Shown here: one piece after another, positions 51,636-62,324 of the stretch
Layout of the letters: each line of letters opens with the position of its first letter
How positions within the stretch are numbered: the first letter of the stretch is position 1
NCBI GenBank assembly: GCA_021234155.1
Contig: JAJEKV010000103.1
Coordinates: forward strand, 3,226,001-3,290,000
DNA: 64,000 nt
Source: Isoetes taiwanensis
Lineage: Eukaryota > Streptophyta > Lycopodiopsida > Isoetales > Isoetaceae
Direction: 5' to 3'
Position numbers and translations under genes: made by a program
Notes under the pieces: model-generated
Told to the model about the DNA's origin: nothing
The model's database searches: none
Seen by the model: only the letters and a program-made list of their open reading frames with translations

Positions 51636-52794
51636 CATTGCAGATATTTTCAAATAACCTAGTAGTTGTTTCACAGCTCTTTACTGCCTTCCAGTTAATT
51701 TCAAAGTGTTCACGTTCAATCAAAGAAAAATCAAGATACAGATTAGACTCAGACCAAGTTTCTTTCCATCTAAATTTCTCATGTTCATTCTTTATTCGTA
51801 ACAACATTTTGTCAAACATTTCGTTGAAGAGGACTTCGTGAAATGCCTTAGCATCAAATAGCTCCCATGCACTAGTTTATTCTCTGCGACATGATTCCTT
51901 GGATTTAACCATCCTGTCCACACGTAAGGATAGATCAACTTCAATATTTGGCATAAATTAGAATCGTAAATTTACAGTAACTGCCATCGTCCAAATTTTG
52001 GGAGAGAGAGGTAAGCCAGTATGCATGTAGGGTGGTTTCACCTTTGTTTATTGTTGTTCCATCGATGGCGTGCTTCTATTTTTTGTCCATCATGTCCATT
52101 GATAGCAAAGGTTCGGCTAGGGGATAAGTTTTGTGTTCCATGAACTTGTGGCACTTTATGCACTGATCCCTCATATCCATTTTTAACATTTAAATTGATG
52201 CCTTTGATTTCATTCTCTTATCCATTTTGTATGGCACTTATGGTGTCGTCTATATATTTCAAGTCTGTTGGTTCTAGGTTGTGCATTTATTTTTCGATTA
52301 ACAAAGTAATCTACATAGCTTGGCAGGTGACCATTAGGTCGAAGCGAGGAGAGCGTTTGCATGGTTTGTTCTCCAACGGACCATCATTTCTTATAGACTT
52401 GCATGTATATTTGGTTTGTTCTATGTCGTATTTTTTCGTTTATTGAGGCTCTATTAACGTTTCCTCGCGCTTCATGCATGTGTACTTCTATTTTCTAATT
52501 TCATTCTCCCATATTCGCCGAATCGTCGGTCGCATTTATAGGGTCGTCTGTCATACACCATTACCAATCCGTTGGTCTTCTGGCATTCGGAATTTCATGT
52601 GAGTTGCTTTCCCTAGGAGACAGATGCCTAGAGATCCTAGATAGCATATAGGCTATGGAGTTTCTAGAAGGTATTTTTTCATTTCGTATATTCTCTTTTT
52701 AAGAAGACGATGGAGTTTTTCCAATTCGTACACGGGTACGATGTCCTCCATTTTCACTTTCCATGTTTTCATTTTTGTATATTAGGAAAATTTC
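51636..52794 (-). repeat. Inverted copy of the segmental repeat, middle piece
   Basis: The reverse complement of about 51636-52690 matches about 29200-30185 in copy B. It includes LINE-like coding text (FDKMLLRIKNEHEKFRWKE, minus strand, 51819-51610) that is longer and less damaged than in copies A and B. It is interrupted at 52794 by the Ty3 element. Confidence 0.85.
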
Positions 52795-53371
52795 TGTTAG
52801 TCCTGTGCCTCCTGGTACAGGACTATTCATGCATACGACGGACCAAGTCAAGGCCAAGGATCCACAACCAGGCGCGGGTCAGTCGTCAAAGGCTCAGCAG
52901 AAGACCACGCAGACAAAGACCACGCCTGGCGTCAACAAGAGGCGGCGCTCAGACAAGTGACGGCCCGTCACTGCCCGCGTCAGCGTCAGCGTGATTTCGG
53001 GCTTTTCAAGAGGCACCGCCAGCATTCCTGCAAATCAGGCCTCCTTTCAGGAGTCGGCACCGAAATCAGTCAGAGTGTCTATATTGGGCCAAAGGCCATT
53101 GTACTATATATATGAGTAGAGCTAGCACATGAGTTTTTAGATGAGTTTTGAGTCTTGTCTCATTTCAGTTTTCTCTCGATTGCGAGAGCTCATGTATTTT
53201 CATTGACATCAAGGAAGCTCATTATTGTGATCTCATTGTTCTCTTTCGTTTTCTTTCCCTTTTCCTTGTTTTTTTCTTGCAAATCCCGCGTGACATAGTC
53301 CCCGGATTCTCCTGTTAGATCCAATCACAGAGGGCTGTCTTGCAGGAGTTCCCGAACCCAGACCCCAAACA
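52795..53371 (+). repeat. 5' LTR of the Ty3/gypsy element
   Basis: 577 bases, TG...CA borders. It contains a TATATATA promoter-like stretch (about 53105-53112). Nearly identical to 58936-59528. Confidence 0.95.
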
Positions 53372-53372
53372 C

Positions 53373-53390
53373 TGTCGCCGCTGTCGGGTC
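53373..53390 (+). other. Probable primer-binding site
   Basis: Starts one base after the LTR. TGTCGCCGCTGTCGGGTC agrees at about 13 of 18 positions with the plant tRNA-Asp primer site used by several gypsy lineages. The remaining mismatches may be decay. Confidence 0.5.
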
Positions 53391-53412
53391 TGATTTTTCT
53401 TTTCCTTCCATC

Positions 53413-55245
53413 ATGTCGGCTCGAGGTTTCACTCCTGAAGAACTTCTTTGCCAAACGGCGGCTCGACTGGAGCGCCATCAACGACGCGAGGCTGTTAGGG
53501 ATATGTATGACACTGTTTATGACATTGAGGGCGGTCGTATCCGCTCACGCGCTCAGTCGGCACCTCCTACCCCTCGTGCTCATTCTCGACCAGGGTCTCC
53601 CCCTGTGTGTCGTCATTGTTCACAACCACAGTCTCCACAACATACCCCTGTTCAACCCATGCCTCACTATTTCCAAACTCCTGACAGCACCTATATCACT
53701 ATTCCTTCAGGCCACACACCTCTCCCGTCACAACCATCTTCTCCTCCTGCTGGAATGGGCTACCATCATGTCACCTTTGGCCCTTCCTATGTTCATGGCA
53801 TTCCAACTTCTCCATCTTTTCAGCACGCTCTTCCTGTTTATCAAACCACGGATCTCAAGCCCAATGAGGATGGCTCTCAAGGCCCTTCCCCACCAGATGC
53901 TACTGTCTATGCTCAAGTTCTGCCTTCATCCCCCACTCATAATTTGAAGCTGACTTATCCCACTTTTGGCAACACTAAAGGCAAACCTCTGGATCAAAGT
54001 GCTTCGGCACACATGGAGGAATTTGAAGCCTTGGCCATTCTGAACGGTCATGCGCAGCCACAACTCAAATTTCATATCTTTTTCGACCACGCCGAGGCCC
54101 CTCATCGGTGGTTAATGGCCAATAAGAGTCACTTTGGAAACAAAGTTGGCAAGAAATGAAACTGCCTTTTACGTCTCATTATGGCACCGCGGGCGATAAT
54201 CGGTTACTCCTCAAGCAACTCAATGACCTTCAACAAGAGCCCGCGGAGTCCTCAGGGATTTTGCGGACCGTCTTCACATTCGTCGGTAAACTCGAGGAGT
54301 ACCCCGCATAAAGCCAAATCCTCGTCACGGTTTTCTGCGGGGCCTTCCTCCCGCCATTCGACTCATGATGAGAATACACCGTCCCAAGTCTCGGGGCAGG
54401 CCATTGAACTGGTCAATCACTCGGTCAATGTTTCTTCCCGGGGTGTTGCTCTACAGGAACTCCCTTTCATGCCCCCCGTCATGGTTCCTCAGAACTCTGT
54501 TCAACCTCCGCAAGCAAATCCACAACGTGCTCACATCTGGTGTACTATTTGTAAATATCAAGGTCATCTGGCAAATGAATGCAACGCCTTCAATGGACCT
54601 CCTCATTGTAAAAGATGCAATATGTGCAATCATGCCACGGAAGAATGCACGCGATCTCATCCTACACCTTTTCGCAATAAAATGGTCTTTCAAGTCCAAA
54701 CCACGCCTCAACAACAACAATCATATCCGCCTCAGCAATATCAAGCTCAACAACCGCAGCAGTATCAACAACCGCAGCAGTATCAACAACAGCAGCCATC
54801 TCAGCAGCCACGGGGAAAAGGCAACCGTCCTCCCTTTGATCCTTCAAAAGCTCAATGTTATCATTGTCATGAATGGGGTCACACCACCACGGCGTGCCCT
54901 CAACTTCCACAAGTTCAAGTTCAACTTCCAGGATCAAATCAACCAGCTTCTGTCCGTCTCACGGCTTACCAACTCTGGGTGGCCAATGGAAAACAGGGCC
55001 CTCGTCCTGTTTTGAGGAAGCCTCCTAGGCCGCCTCAACAACAGCGACCTCAGCAAACCGCGTCTACTTCCACTCCTATGGATCAACAAGCTCAGGAGGA
55101 GATTTATCAGGCTCTCAACCCTCCTGTCCAACAGTCCAATTGGGTTGGTCTTGTCTCACGTCACACACGGGCTTCACGCCCTTTGACCATCATTCCTCAT
55201 GACCGCGCCAACTTTGCTTTTCTTTGTGGAAGCAGTCCCTCATGA
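53413..55245 (+). pseudogene. Ty3/gypsy gag, interrupted by a stop
   Basis: One frame runs from 53413 to a TGA at 54157 and resumes in the same frame to 55245. The first part is a Pro/Ser-rich N region followed by a partial capsid-like segment. The second part has three CX2CX4HX4C zinc knuckles: CTICKYQGHLANEC and CKRCNMCNHATEEC (about 54540-54655) and CYHCHEWGHTTTAC (about 54855-54900). A Gln/Pro-rich linker separates the second and third. The capsid looks too short around the stop, so a deletion is likely there. The knuckles would bind the element's RNA. Confidence 0.85.
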
Positions 55246-55364
55246 AGAGGATAAAAAGTTCACTTAAGCCCACGATCTTGACAAACTTATGCCTCACGTC
55301 ATGCCTAAAGTGAGACAAAGTATTCTGAAACTCATGCAGGCTGCGGAAGGTCGAACACTGGCCA

Positions 55365-56154
55365 ATGTTCATGCCACCACGCGAGCTCAGCAGCTTCAGG
55401 CAGTCCACCAGTGCACGCTCTCAGCCATATCCAAATATTGCTGCTGAGGTCGAGCTTCTCAAAGAAGTTTCTGCTTCTTTACCACAGTCCCCAGCTCCAT
55501 TGGACCCTGCGGACCCCTTTTCACATGTTCCTTTGGAACTTCAGGAAGAACTTGCCAAGATCAAGATTCCTTTGAGCCTGGCCACTATTTTGAAACTCTG
55601 TCCGGCTCTCAAAGATCAGATACCTCTTTTAACGGTTCTGGTTGGAGCTGTAGCGACTTCAACACCCACGGTGCATGCCACGGTGGGCAATCAACATATC
55701 AATCATGTCCAAAACTGATAAACTCAGAAAGCAATTGGGCATCAAACAATTATACCGTGCCCCTTATGACATCAAATTGGCAAATGGCCATATCACGCGC
55801 CCTCAAGGCGTCACTCCTCTTCTCCACATCAGCATTGGTGATCTCAAATTCCCCTTGGAATTTGGTGTTTGGAAAGCAGGAGAAGATCCTGGTGATTATG
55901 AAATGCTGGTTGGACGATCTTTTCTCCGCCAGGCTAAGAGTATTCATTACTGGGCCACGGACCAATTTGTTATCACCGATGGCCATCTCAATGCCACAAT
56001 GGATCTAGAAACTGGCCAATTGATCTCTGTCGAGAATGCTGAACCTTCCATCTCCGACACTGACTCTGAAGAAGCCCAAAATATTTATCATGTTCAAGCT
56101 CCTCCGGTGGTCTACCTCTCCTCTTACCCCGGTATCTTTGATCCACCGGGGTGA
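55365..56154 (+). pseudogene. Ty3/gypsy protease region, catalytic motif missing
   Basis: The frame 55365-55718 reaches the strand just before the retropepsin active site (VHATVGNQHINHV). The text after the site (DKLRKQLGIKQLY, then LEFGVWKAGEDPGDYEMLVG) follows directly in another frame (55675-56154). The Asp-containing catalytic turn that should lie between is absent. The ILG-type end (EMLVGRSFLRQ) is present. Confidence 0.75.
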
Positions 56155-56516
56155 CATGACGCTTGATCGAGGACCGGGCCGTGGCAGCTCTCTTGGACCC
56201 TTACGGCTTCCACGCAATCGCATTCAACGTCTTGATCATTTTTCTGATCCACTTCCTTCCTCGAGAGACAGTTGATGTTCATGCCGTCATGAAGCAACCC
56301 TTGCTTGATGGACGCCGGCCGACCTCTTTTCTTCACCACTCAAAATTTGCTCCTCCGTCTTGCTTGACCTCACGCTCATCGAGGTCCGGGACGGAGGTTG
56401 TTCCTCATATTCAAACTCGAAGTGGAAATCGTGGACATTGGAAACAATCAACCAGTCCGTTTAGCTGCTAAACTTCCACCTACTTATAAAGCAAAAACTA
56501 GCGATGTGAATTCCAT

Positions 56517-58786
56517 TTGTTCAAGAAATTCAAACATATTTTTCCTTGGAGCTACAAAGACCTTCGAGGTATCAAAAAGAATTGGGGAACTCACCATTCC
56601 TACCAAATCGGATGCCACGACCAATCTAGCAACGATGCGAGGCTCAACCCAAATTACCGTGACCGCGTCAAGGCCGAAATTGACAAACTCTTGGCAGCTG
56701 GCCTGATTTATGAGGTCAAACATTCTGAATGGGTAAGCCCCATCGTCATTGCTCTCAAACATAATGGTAAGATCCGCGTTTGTGTGGACTACAGAAAACT
56801 CAATCAAGCCCGCGGGCGTGATCATTTTCCGCTTCCCTTCACCGGACTGGGTTCTTGAAGAAGTTCTTTGGTCATGAGATGTACTCTTTCATGGACGGAT
56901 TCTCCGGGTACAATCAAATCTCTATCAAGAAAGAAGATCAACTCAAAACTACCTTCACCACCCCGTGGGGCACTTTTGCCTACAAGGTGGTCCCTTTTGG
57001 TCTCTCAAACTCTCCTTCAACCTTTCAGCGCATCATGCTCTCCGTTTTTCATGACTTTATGAAGGACAAACCTTTTCTTCAGATCTTCCAAGATGATTTT
57101 TCTGCCTACAGCTCCATGGATGATCACTTGGACAAATTGGAGCTTGTTTTTCAAAAATGTGATGAATCTGGCATCAGTCTCAATCCTGAGAAGTGCACTT
57201 TCTGTGTCACCTCAGGTGTTCTATTGGGTCATGTGGTCAGTCAAGAAGGCATCACCACGGATCCCGCTAAAATCAGTTGTGTACTGAAAGCTCAAGCACC
57301 GTCTAATATCAAAGAGACACGCTCTTTCCTGGGTAAGGTCAATTACTATTCCACTTTCATTCCTGGACTTGCAGCTATAGCTGACCCCATTCATAAACTC
57401 ACGGGTGATGAATCCACTTGGGCTTGGAATTCCCAAGCGGAAGCTGCTTTTCAGAAGTTGAAGCTGTTACTTACTCAGGCCCCGGTCCTTGTTCCTCCTC
57501 AATGGGACAAGCCTTTCCATGTTCATGTTGATGTCTCTGCCTTTGCAATTGGTGCTGTTCTCTCTCAGGCCTATGATGAAACCACGGATAAACCAATCCG
57601 CTATGCCAGCCGGAAATTCAATCCTGTTGAGCGCAACTATTCTGCCACGGAACGGGAAGCCTTGGGCTTAGTCTTTTGTGTCCAACATTTCAGACATTAT
57701 TTGTTGGGTAGCCAGATCAAGTTCTTTGTTGATCATCAAGCCCTTCTTTATTTGATCAACAAAGCCACGCCCACGGGACGCATTGCTCGTTGGGTCCTTC
57801 TTCTGCAAGAGTTTGCTCCCTTCGAAATTATTCATAAGGCAGGCAAGTCTCATGTGGTGCCTGATTATCTTTCACGCATCCACACGGATGATCCATCCAT
57901 GGGTGTTTCTGACGCCTTTCCAGACGCTCAATTGTTCCTGGTCACGGCCACGCCCCATTGGTTTCACAACTTTCAGCAATATCTTCTCACTGGTGCTCTT
58001 CCTCCCGCCGATCCGACGCTCTCTCCAGAAAAGCTTCGCTCCCGCCACCGTCAGTTTCTCAGCGAGGTCCGTGACTACACCATGGTTGCAGGTCATCTCT
58101 ACAAGCGCGGCAAAGACATGGTCCTCAGACGTTGTGTCCTTCCTCATGAGGTGCCCGATATTATTCGCCAAGCTCACGACGGGCTTGGTGGTGGTCATTT
58201 TAGTGGTGACGCCACGGCATGCAAAATTCTTCTGGCAGGATACTTCTGGCCCACGCTCTTCAAAGATGCCCACGCTTATGCTCGCACGTGTGACGTCTGT
58301 CAGCGTGTGGGAAAAACCACGGCCCGTGACGCTCTTCCATTGATGCCGGTCGCCACGCCACATCCCTTTAGCAAATGGGGTATGGATTTTGTGGGGCCCA
58401 TGGACCCACCGGCGCGGCACACCCGTGCCCGCTATATTCTGGTCATCACGGATTATGCTACCAAATGGGCGGAAGCTTGTGCACTTCCTGACAACACTGC
58501 TGCCAGCACAGCCAAGGTTCTCTACACGCACATCATCACGCGTTTTGGTTGTCCCACGGAACTTGTTAGTGATCGTGGCGTGCATTTTGTCAACCATACC
58601 ATTAAGGAGCTGGCGGATTATCTTCACATCCAACACCGAAAGAGTACACCCTATTATCCTCAAGGAAATGGCTTGGCTGAAAGTACCAACAAAACACTCA
58701 TCACAGTTCTCAAGAAAATTTGTGACGCTTCACGAACAGATTGGCAGGAAAAGTTGCCTACTGTTCCTTGGGCTCAACACTCCTGA
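56517..58786 (+). pseudogene. Ty3/gypsy pol: RT, RNase H, integrase, frameshifted
   Basis: RT starts at 56517-56858 (LLAAGLIYEVKHSEWVSPIV, RVCVDYRKLNQA) and continues after frameshifts in a 643-residue frame from 56855. There, MDGFSGYNQI (Asp14) and FQDD (78-81) form the palm; the usual second-box Tyr/Val or Met pattern is altered. RNase H shows Asp226, Glu268 and Asp293. Integrase shows His441, His448, Cys479 and Cys482, then Asp511, Asp573 and Glu609 with 35 residues between the last two. The frame ends at WAQHS, so the integrase C-terminal region is missing. Confidence 0.9.
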
Positions 58787-58918
58787 CGCACTTCAAACAC
58801 GCCAGGACCTCATTGCCCATTACCACAATGGCGCCCGTCCTCATTCCCGTGAGGATCACTTTCAGACTGCTGGTTTCCCGCCCTCGGAAGCACTTCCTCT
58901 TTTCTTCAGACTGAGTGT

Positions 58919-58935
58919 CGTTTGGTGGGGGGGAG
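58919..58935 (+). other. Polypurine tract
   Basis: GTTTGGTGGGGGGGAG lies immediately before the 3' LTR, where plus-strand synthesis is primed. Confidence 0.8.
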
Positions 58936-59528
58936 TGTTAGTCCTGTGCCTCCTGGTACAGGACTATTCATGCATACGACGGACCAAGTCAAGGCCAAGG
59001 ATCCACAACCAGGCGCGGGTCAGTCGTCAAAGGCTCAGCAGAAGACCAAGCAGACCACGCAGACAAAGACCACGCCTGGCGTCAACAAGAGGCGGCGCTC
59101 AGACAAGTGACGGCCCGTCACCGCCCGCGTCAGCGTCAGCGTGATTTCGGGCTTTTCAAGTGGCACCGCCAACATTCCTGCAAATCAGGCCTCCTTCCAG
59201 GAGTCGGCACCGAAATCAGTCAGAGTGTCTATATTGGGCCAAAGGCCATTGTACTATATATATGAGTAGAGCTAGCACATGAGTTTTTAGATGAGTTTTG
59301 AGTCTTGTCTCATTTCAGTTTTCTCTCGATTGCAAGAGCTCATGTATCTTCATTGACATCAAGGAAGCTCATTATTGTGATCTCATTGTTCTATTTCGTT
59401 TTTTTTTCCCTTTTCCTTGTTTTTTTCTTGCAAATCCCGCGTGACATAGTCCCCGGATTCTCCTGTTAGATCCAAAGGTCCTCACAGAGGGCTGTCTTGC
59501 AGGAGTTCCCGAACCCAGACCCCAAACA
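58936..59528 (+). repeat. 3' LTR of the Ty3/gypsy element
   Basis: 593 bases. Compared with the 5' LTR it has an extra 12 bases (a second AAGCAGACCACG-type unit), a 6-base insertion near the end and about ten substitutions. Confidence 0.95.
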
Positions 59529-60220
59529 ATTTCTTCCCTTCAAATTAAGGGGCTTATTTTGTATTGTAAGGTTTTTCTTTATTCTATTCTAATTGTCGGC
59601 AAGTACTGCATTATTCGCATTGTCTACAAATATTATGTTTAGCATATGTAAGGTTGTGCTCATTTTTTTTCGGTTCTATATCATTTGGTATTTGTTGTAT
59701 TCTGTATTTCTGGTTCTACAACTCGATTATCTCGTAAAAACTATAACTTGTGGTAATCTTGCAGGTTCTCAAGTTGTCCGTAACAAATTGCATTAGATGT
59801 TATGCTTGGTAGAGAGATTATGCATTGGTTTGGCAAGCGTGTGATCTTGCATGAATATTGTATTTGACTGGAAGATTATTGGCCTTATTTTGCAAGTTAT
59901 GGTGTCTTTATTTGCTAATTTATTTTTGACATATTTGGTTCATTCTTAAGTGCTTGTTTTTCCGTTTTGGTCCTAGTGCTTGCACCATTCTATTTGTCGT
60001 ATGACTTCCATTCTTTTCCATTACCTCTATTTTTTTTTTTGTTTGTTTATTCCCATATACTCCATGGCTCCATGGCATTCCGCCCAAGCCCCTTGTGTTG
60101 TTACCAACTCTATTATCTTTGGTCGCGATGTTTTCTTTGAGTGTAATTGCTCTGTGTTGTATTATATTGTGGTAGATTCTCGATGTTGGCAATCCGAACA
60201 ATCAAGTCGCATTTAATGAA
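59529..60220 (-). repeat. Inverted copy of the segmental repeat, proximal piece
   Basis: The reverse complement of about 59810-60215 matches 28480-28862 (shared text MVQALGPKRKNKHLRMNQIC on the minus strand). 59534-59810 has no clear match in copy B. Confidence 0.8.
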
Positions 60221-60660
60221 AGTGGGTCTCATTCCATTCCCACTTTTTTTTGGAACCCTGTTATTTTACACAAAAAGGACGAGGGAAAACTATTCGGACT
60301 TGAAAACTGTCCAGAATTTGAATATTTCTCTGTTAGGGTGGGTCCAATCTTTCCCTCTGTTTTCTTGGATCGCGAGTCGAGAACAAGAAGAATACAACTC
60401 AAACAAAGGAATTTCATTACAGATTGAAACCAAAGTTGTAGTTGAAAAAGAATTTTTATTAATAAATTGAATAATTACAATGTATTTTACATCGGATGCA
60501 GAGACCATGGCGGTCTTGCTGTCACTACAGTTACATCATCATGGTAGGTGGTCCACCTTAGGGGAAGAACGTGCGGGGCTTCTTCTTGCCGTCTGTAAGC
60601 CTTGGGGTCAACCTGAAGAATGTGGAATGCCTCACGAGGAGGTGCCTCGTGAGCTACCCG

Positions 60661-60858
60661 CTAACCTGTCCACCCGATTTCTCCACTCTCCTCTTGCATC
60701 TTTTCATCAATCGCCGGGTCGAATATACTCCTTCCCCAACCTCCATGGATGTCATGCAATGCTTGCAAGATCCTTTGAGCTTTCTGGACTTGCGAAATGT
60801 TCTTCCTCTCTTCTTCATCCCTCTCTTCTTCAGACCCTCTCTTCTTCTCCCATAGCAT
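60661..60858 (-). other. Candidate exon, unknown protein
   Basis: Minus strand. A good acceptor (GTGATTGCAG, ending 60859) opens a frame of about 65 codons to a stop, with an Arg/Glu-rich start and QVQKAQRILQALHDIHGGWG. It is on the same strand as, and about 0.7 kb downstream of, the HAD-like exon. It could be another exon of that locus or an unrelated gene. Confidence 0.25.
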
Positions 60859-61019
60859 CTGCAATCACAAGCAAGTTCATCCCAAAGCCCTGGCAAGAGT
60901 GTAGTCTGAGCGAGATCTGTGCCTGAACCACCTGGAGCAAAGAGAGTCCATGATTAACAATTACGGTGCCATTAGTCATAGCGAAGAAAAGAATGGAGAA
61001 TTCAAAATAGATTGGAGAG

Positions 61020-61290
61020 CATTCATTCCATGTAGTTGCATCCAATCACACAAAGAAACATACAAATGGTCTCATCAATGGGCAAGCAGTGCCTTTCTCG
61101 ACTCGCGAGTCGAGAAAGGCCCTGGAAAGTCAATGTACAACCATTTTCATTACAGAATATGGCTGCATCCAATCACACAAACAAGCATACAAATGGTCTC
61201 ATCATTGGGACAAGCATGCCTTTCTCGACTCGCAAGTCGAGAAAACCAGCGAAAACTCAATGTACAAGTATATTCATTACACAAAATATA
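61020..61290. repeat. 120-base tandem repeat with long palindromes
   Basis: About two copies (shared phrase CATACAAATGGTCTCATCA). Each carries the palindrome. At 61091-61120 it is a perfect 30-base palindrome (arm GCCTTTCTCGACTCG); at 61222-61243 one central base is changed. Confidence 0.9.
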
Positions 61291-61529
61291 GTACATTTGT
61301 TCACGTGTCTTTACAAAATTCACAGAACTTTGCTATCTGAAAGCAGAGGTCACTCTTCTTGATCACCATAATATTTGTCGTTCATAGCCCTCATGATCGT
61401 ATTTGCTCTGGATCGACACAGCTTGGCGTTCGGATAGTTCCTAATCACATCAGCCACAAGAATGGAAAACAGGGATTCCGCCAATACAGGAACGAGATTG
61501 AAAGACAACCACCTATCTGTTTCATACTC

Positions 61530-62207
61530 TTATGGTCGATAACTCTTGACAATGATTGTATTGTCCGAGTTATGATAGCACTTGTAGGCGGAGTCGTCTA
61601 TGATCAGCGTGTTGTATTTGTTAAAGATCTGGTATGCTTCATAAACCTTTTCTAGCCTTTTCACCATAATAGGCTTCCCATTTATGATGGCCGGATCGAG
61701 ATCTGACACATGCTCGACCCTTCGTTTCCCCAAACAAACTTGAACTTCAAAACTGGAAGGCCGAGAACACCAAGGACATTGACAACATTTTTCTTTGCCA
61801 TACAAGACCATATGGCCACTTTTAATCGCCGTTCCAGGCACCATTCAATAATTTCCTTTGCTTTAGGCCGAGGATACACGATTTTAGACCCTACTTTTGT
61901 CAGCTTGTGCGAGGTGTTAAGCTCAGGGACGTCATCATCGTGGTAAACTGCAGCTAAGACTCCATTGACATCAAAAATTACAAGCTTGGTGGGTTCCTCT
62001 GGATCCCAGTTAGAGTTTGGCTCTGACCAGATTTCTTCTTGATCGGGATCCATATGCGGGATCATTATTCTTTCAGTTCCTTTCTTGGTGGTCGCACTAT
62101 CTTGTTTTGGACTACCTTTTTTGGATGCAGTATCCTTCTGTGGAATTGAACCACCAGCAGATCCCTGTGATTGCGACAATGATCTAGATTGATTGCGCTC
62201 GATGTCC
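61530..62207 (-). pseudogene. FCP1-like HAD phosphatase domain exon, one frameshift
   Basis: Minus strand. A TTTCATCATTCCAG acceptor precedes 62207. A Ser/Gln/Lys-rich lead is followed by KLVIFDVNGVL, the HAD motif I position, here with Asn instead of the second catalytic Asp. YPRPKAKEIIEWCLERRLKVAIWS gives motif II. After FVWGNE (about 61725) one base is missing, and the frame changes to RVEHVSDLDPAIINGKPIMV and NTLIIDDSAYKCY (motif III/IV Asp-Asp), ending at a TGA. This is the FCP1/NLI-interacting-factor fold. The frameshift makes it a pseudogene unless it is a sequence error. 5' exons are not visible; an LTR lies 120 bases upstream. Confidence 0.75.
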
Positions 62208-62242
62208 CTGGAATGATGAAAGCCATCAGTTACGAAACGAGG

Positions 62243-62264
62243 TTCTCGACTCACGAGTCGAGAA
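62243..62264. repeat. Palindrome copy upstream of the HAD-like exon
   Basis: TTCTCGACTCA then CGAGTCGAGAA: one mismatch from the perfect 22-base palindrome. It sits in the presumed intron, about 35 bases from the acceptor. Confidence 0.9.
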
Positions 62265-62324
62265 AGGAAAAAGTTAAAGACTCGGAGGGCTTCTCGGCGA
62301 GAAACCCTCGGAAAGCAACGTGAA

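Larger units (their letters stand above)
52795..59528 (+). mobile_element. Ty3/gypsy LTR retrotransposon, complete ends, defective
   Basis: Two LTRs begin TGTTAG and end AAACA, and the element is flanked by the direct repeat ATTTC (52790-52794 and 59529-59533). Domain order is gag, protease, RT, RNase H, integrase, which defines Ty3/gypsy. The LTRs differ at roughly ten positions plus a few small indels by eye, so insertion is fairly recent. Stops, frameshifts and deletions disable gag, protease and pol. No chromodomain was seen. The integrase and RT motifs suggest a non-chromovirus lineage, but the clade is uncertain. Confidence 0.95.

Noticed and set aside
57872-58663. 263-codon minus-strand frame
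   Set aside because: Opposite strand of the well-supported integrase domain.
61020-61290. CRISPR-like array
   Set aside because: Only two repeats of about 120 bases, without spacer structure, in a plant genome.
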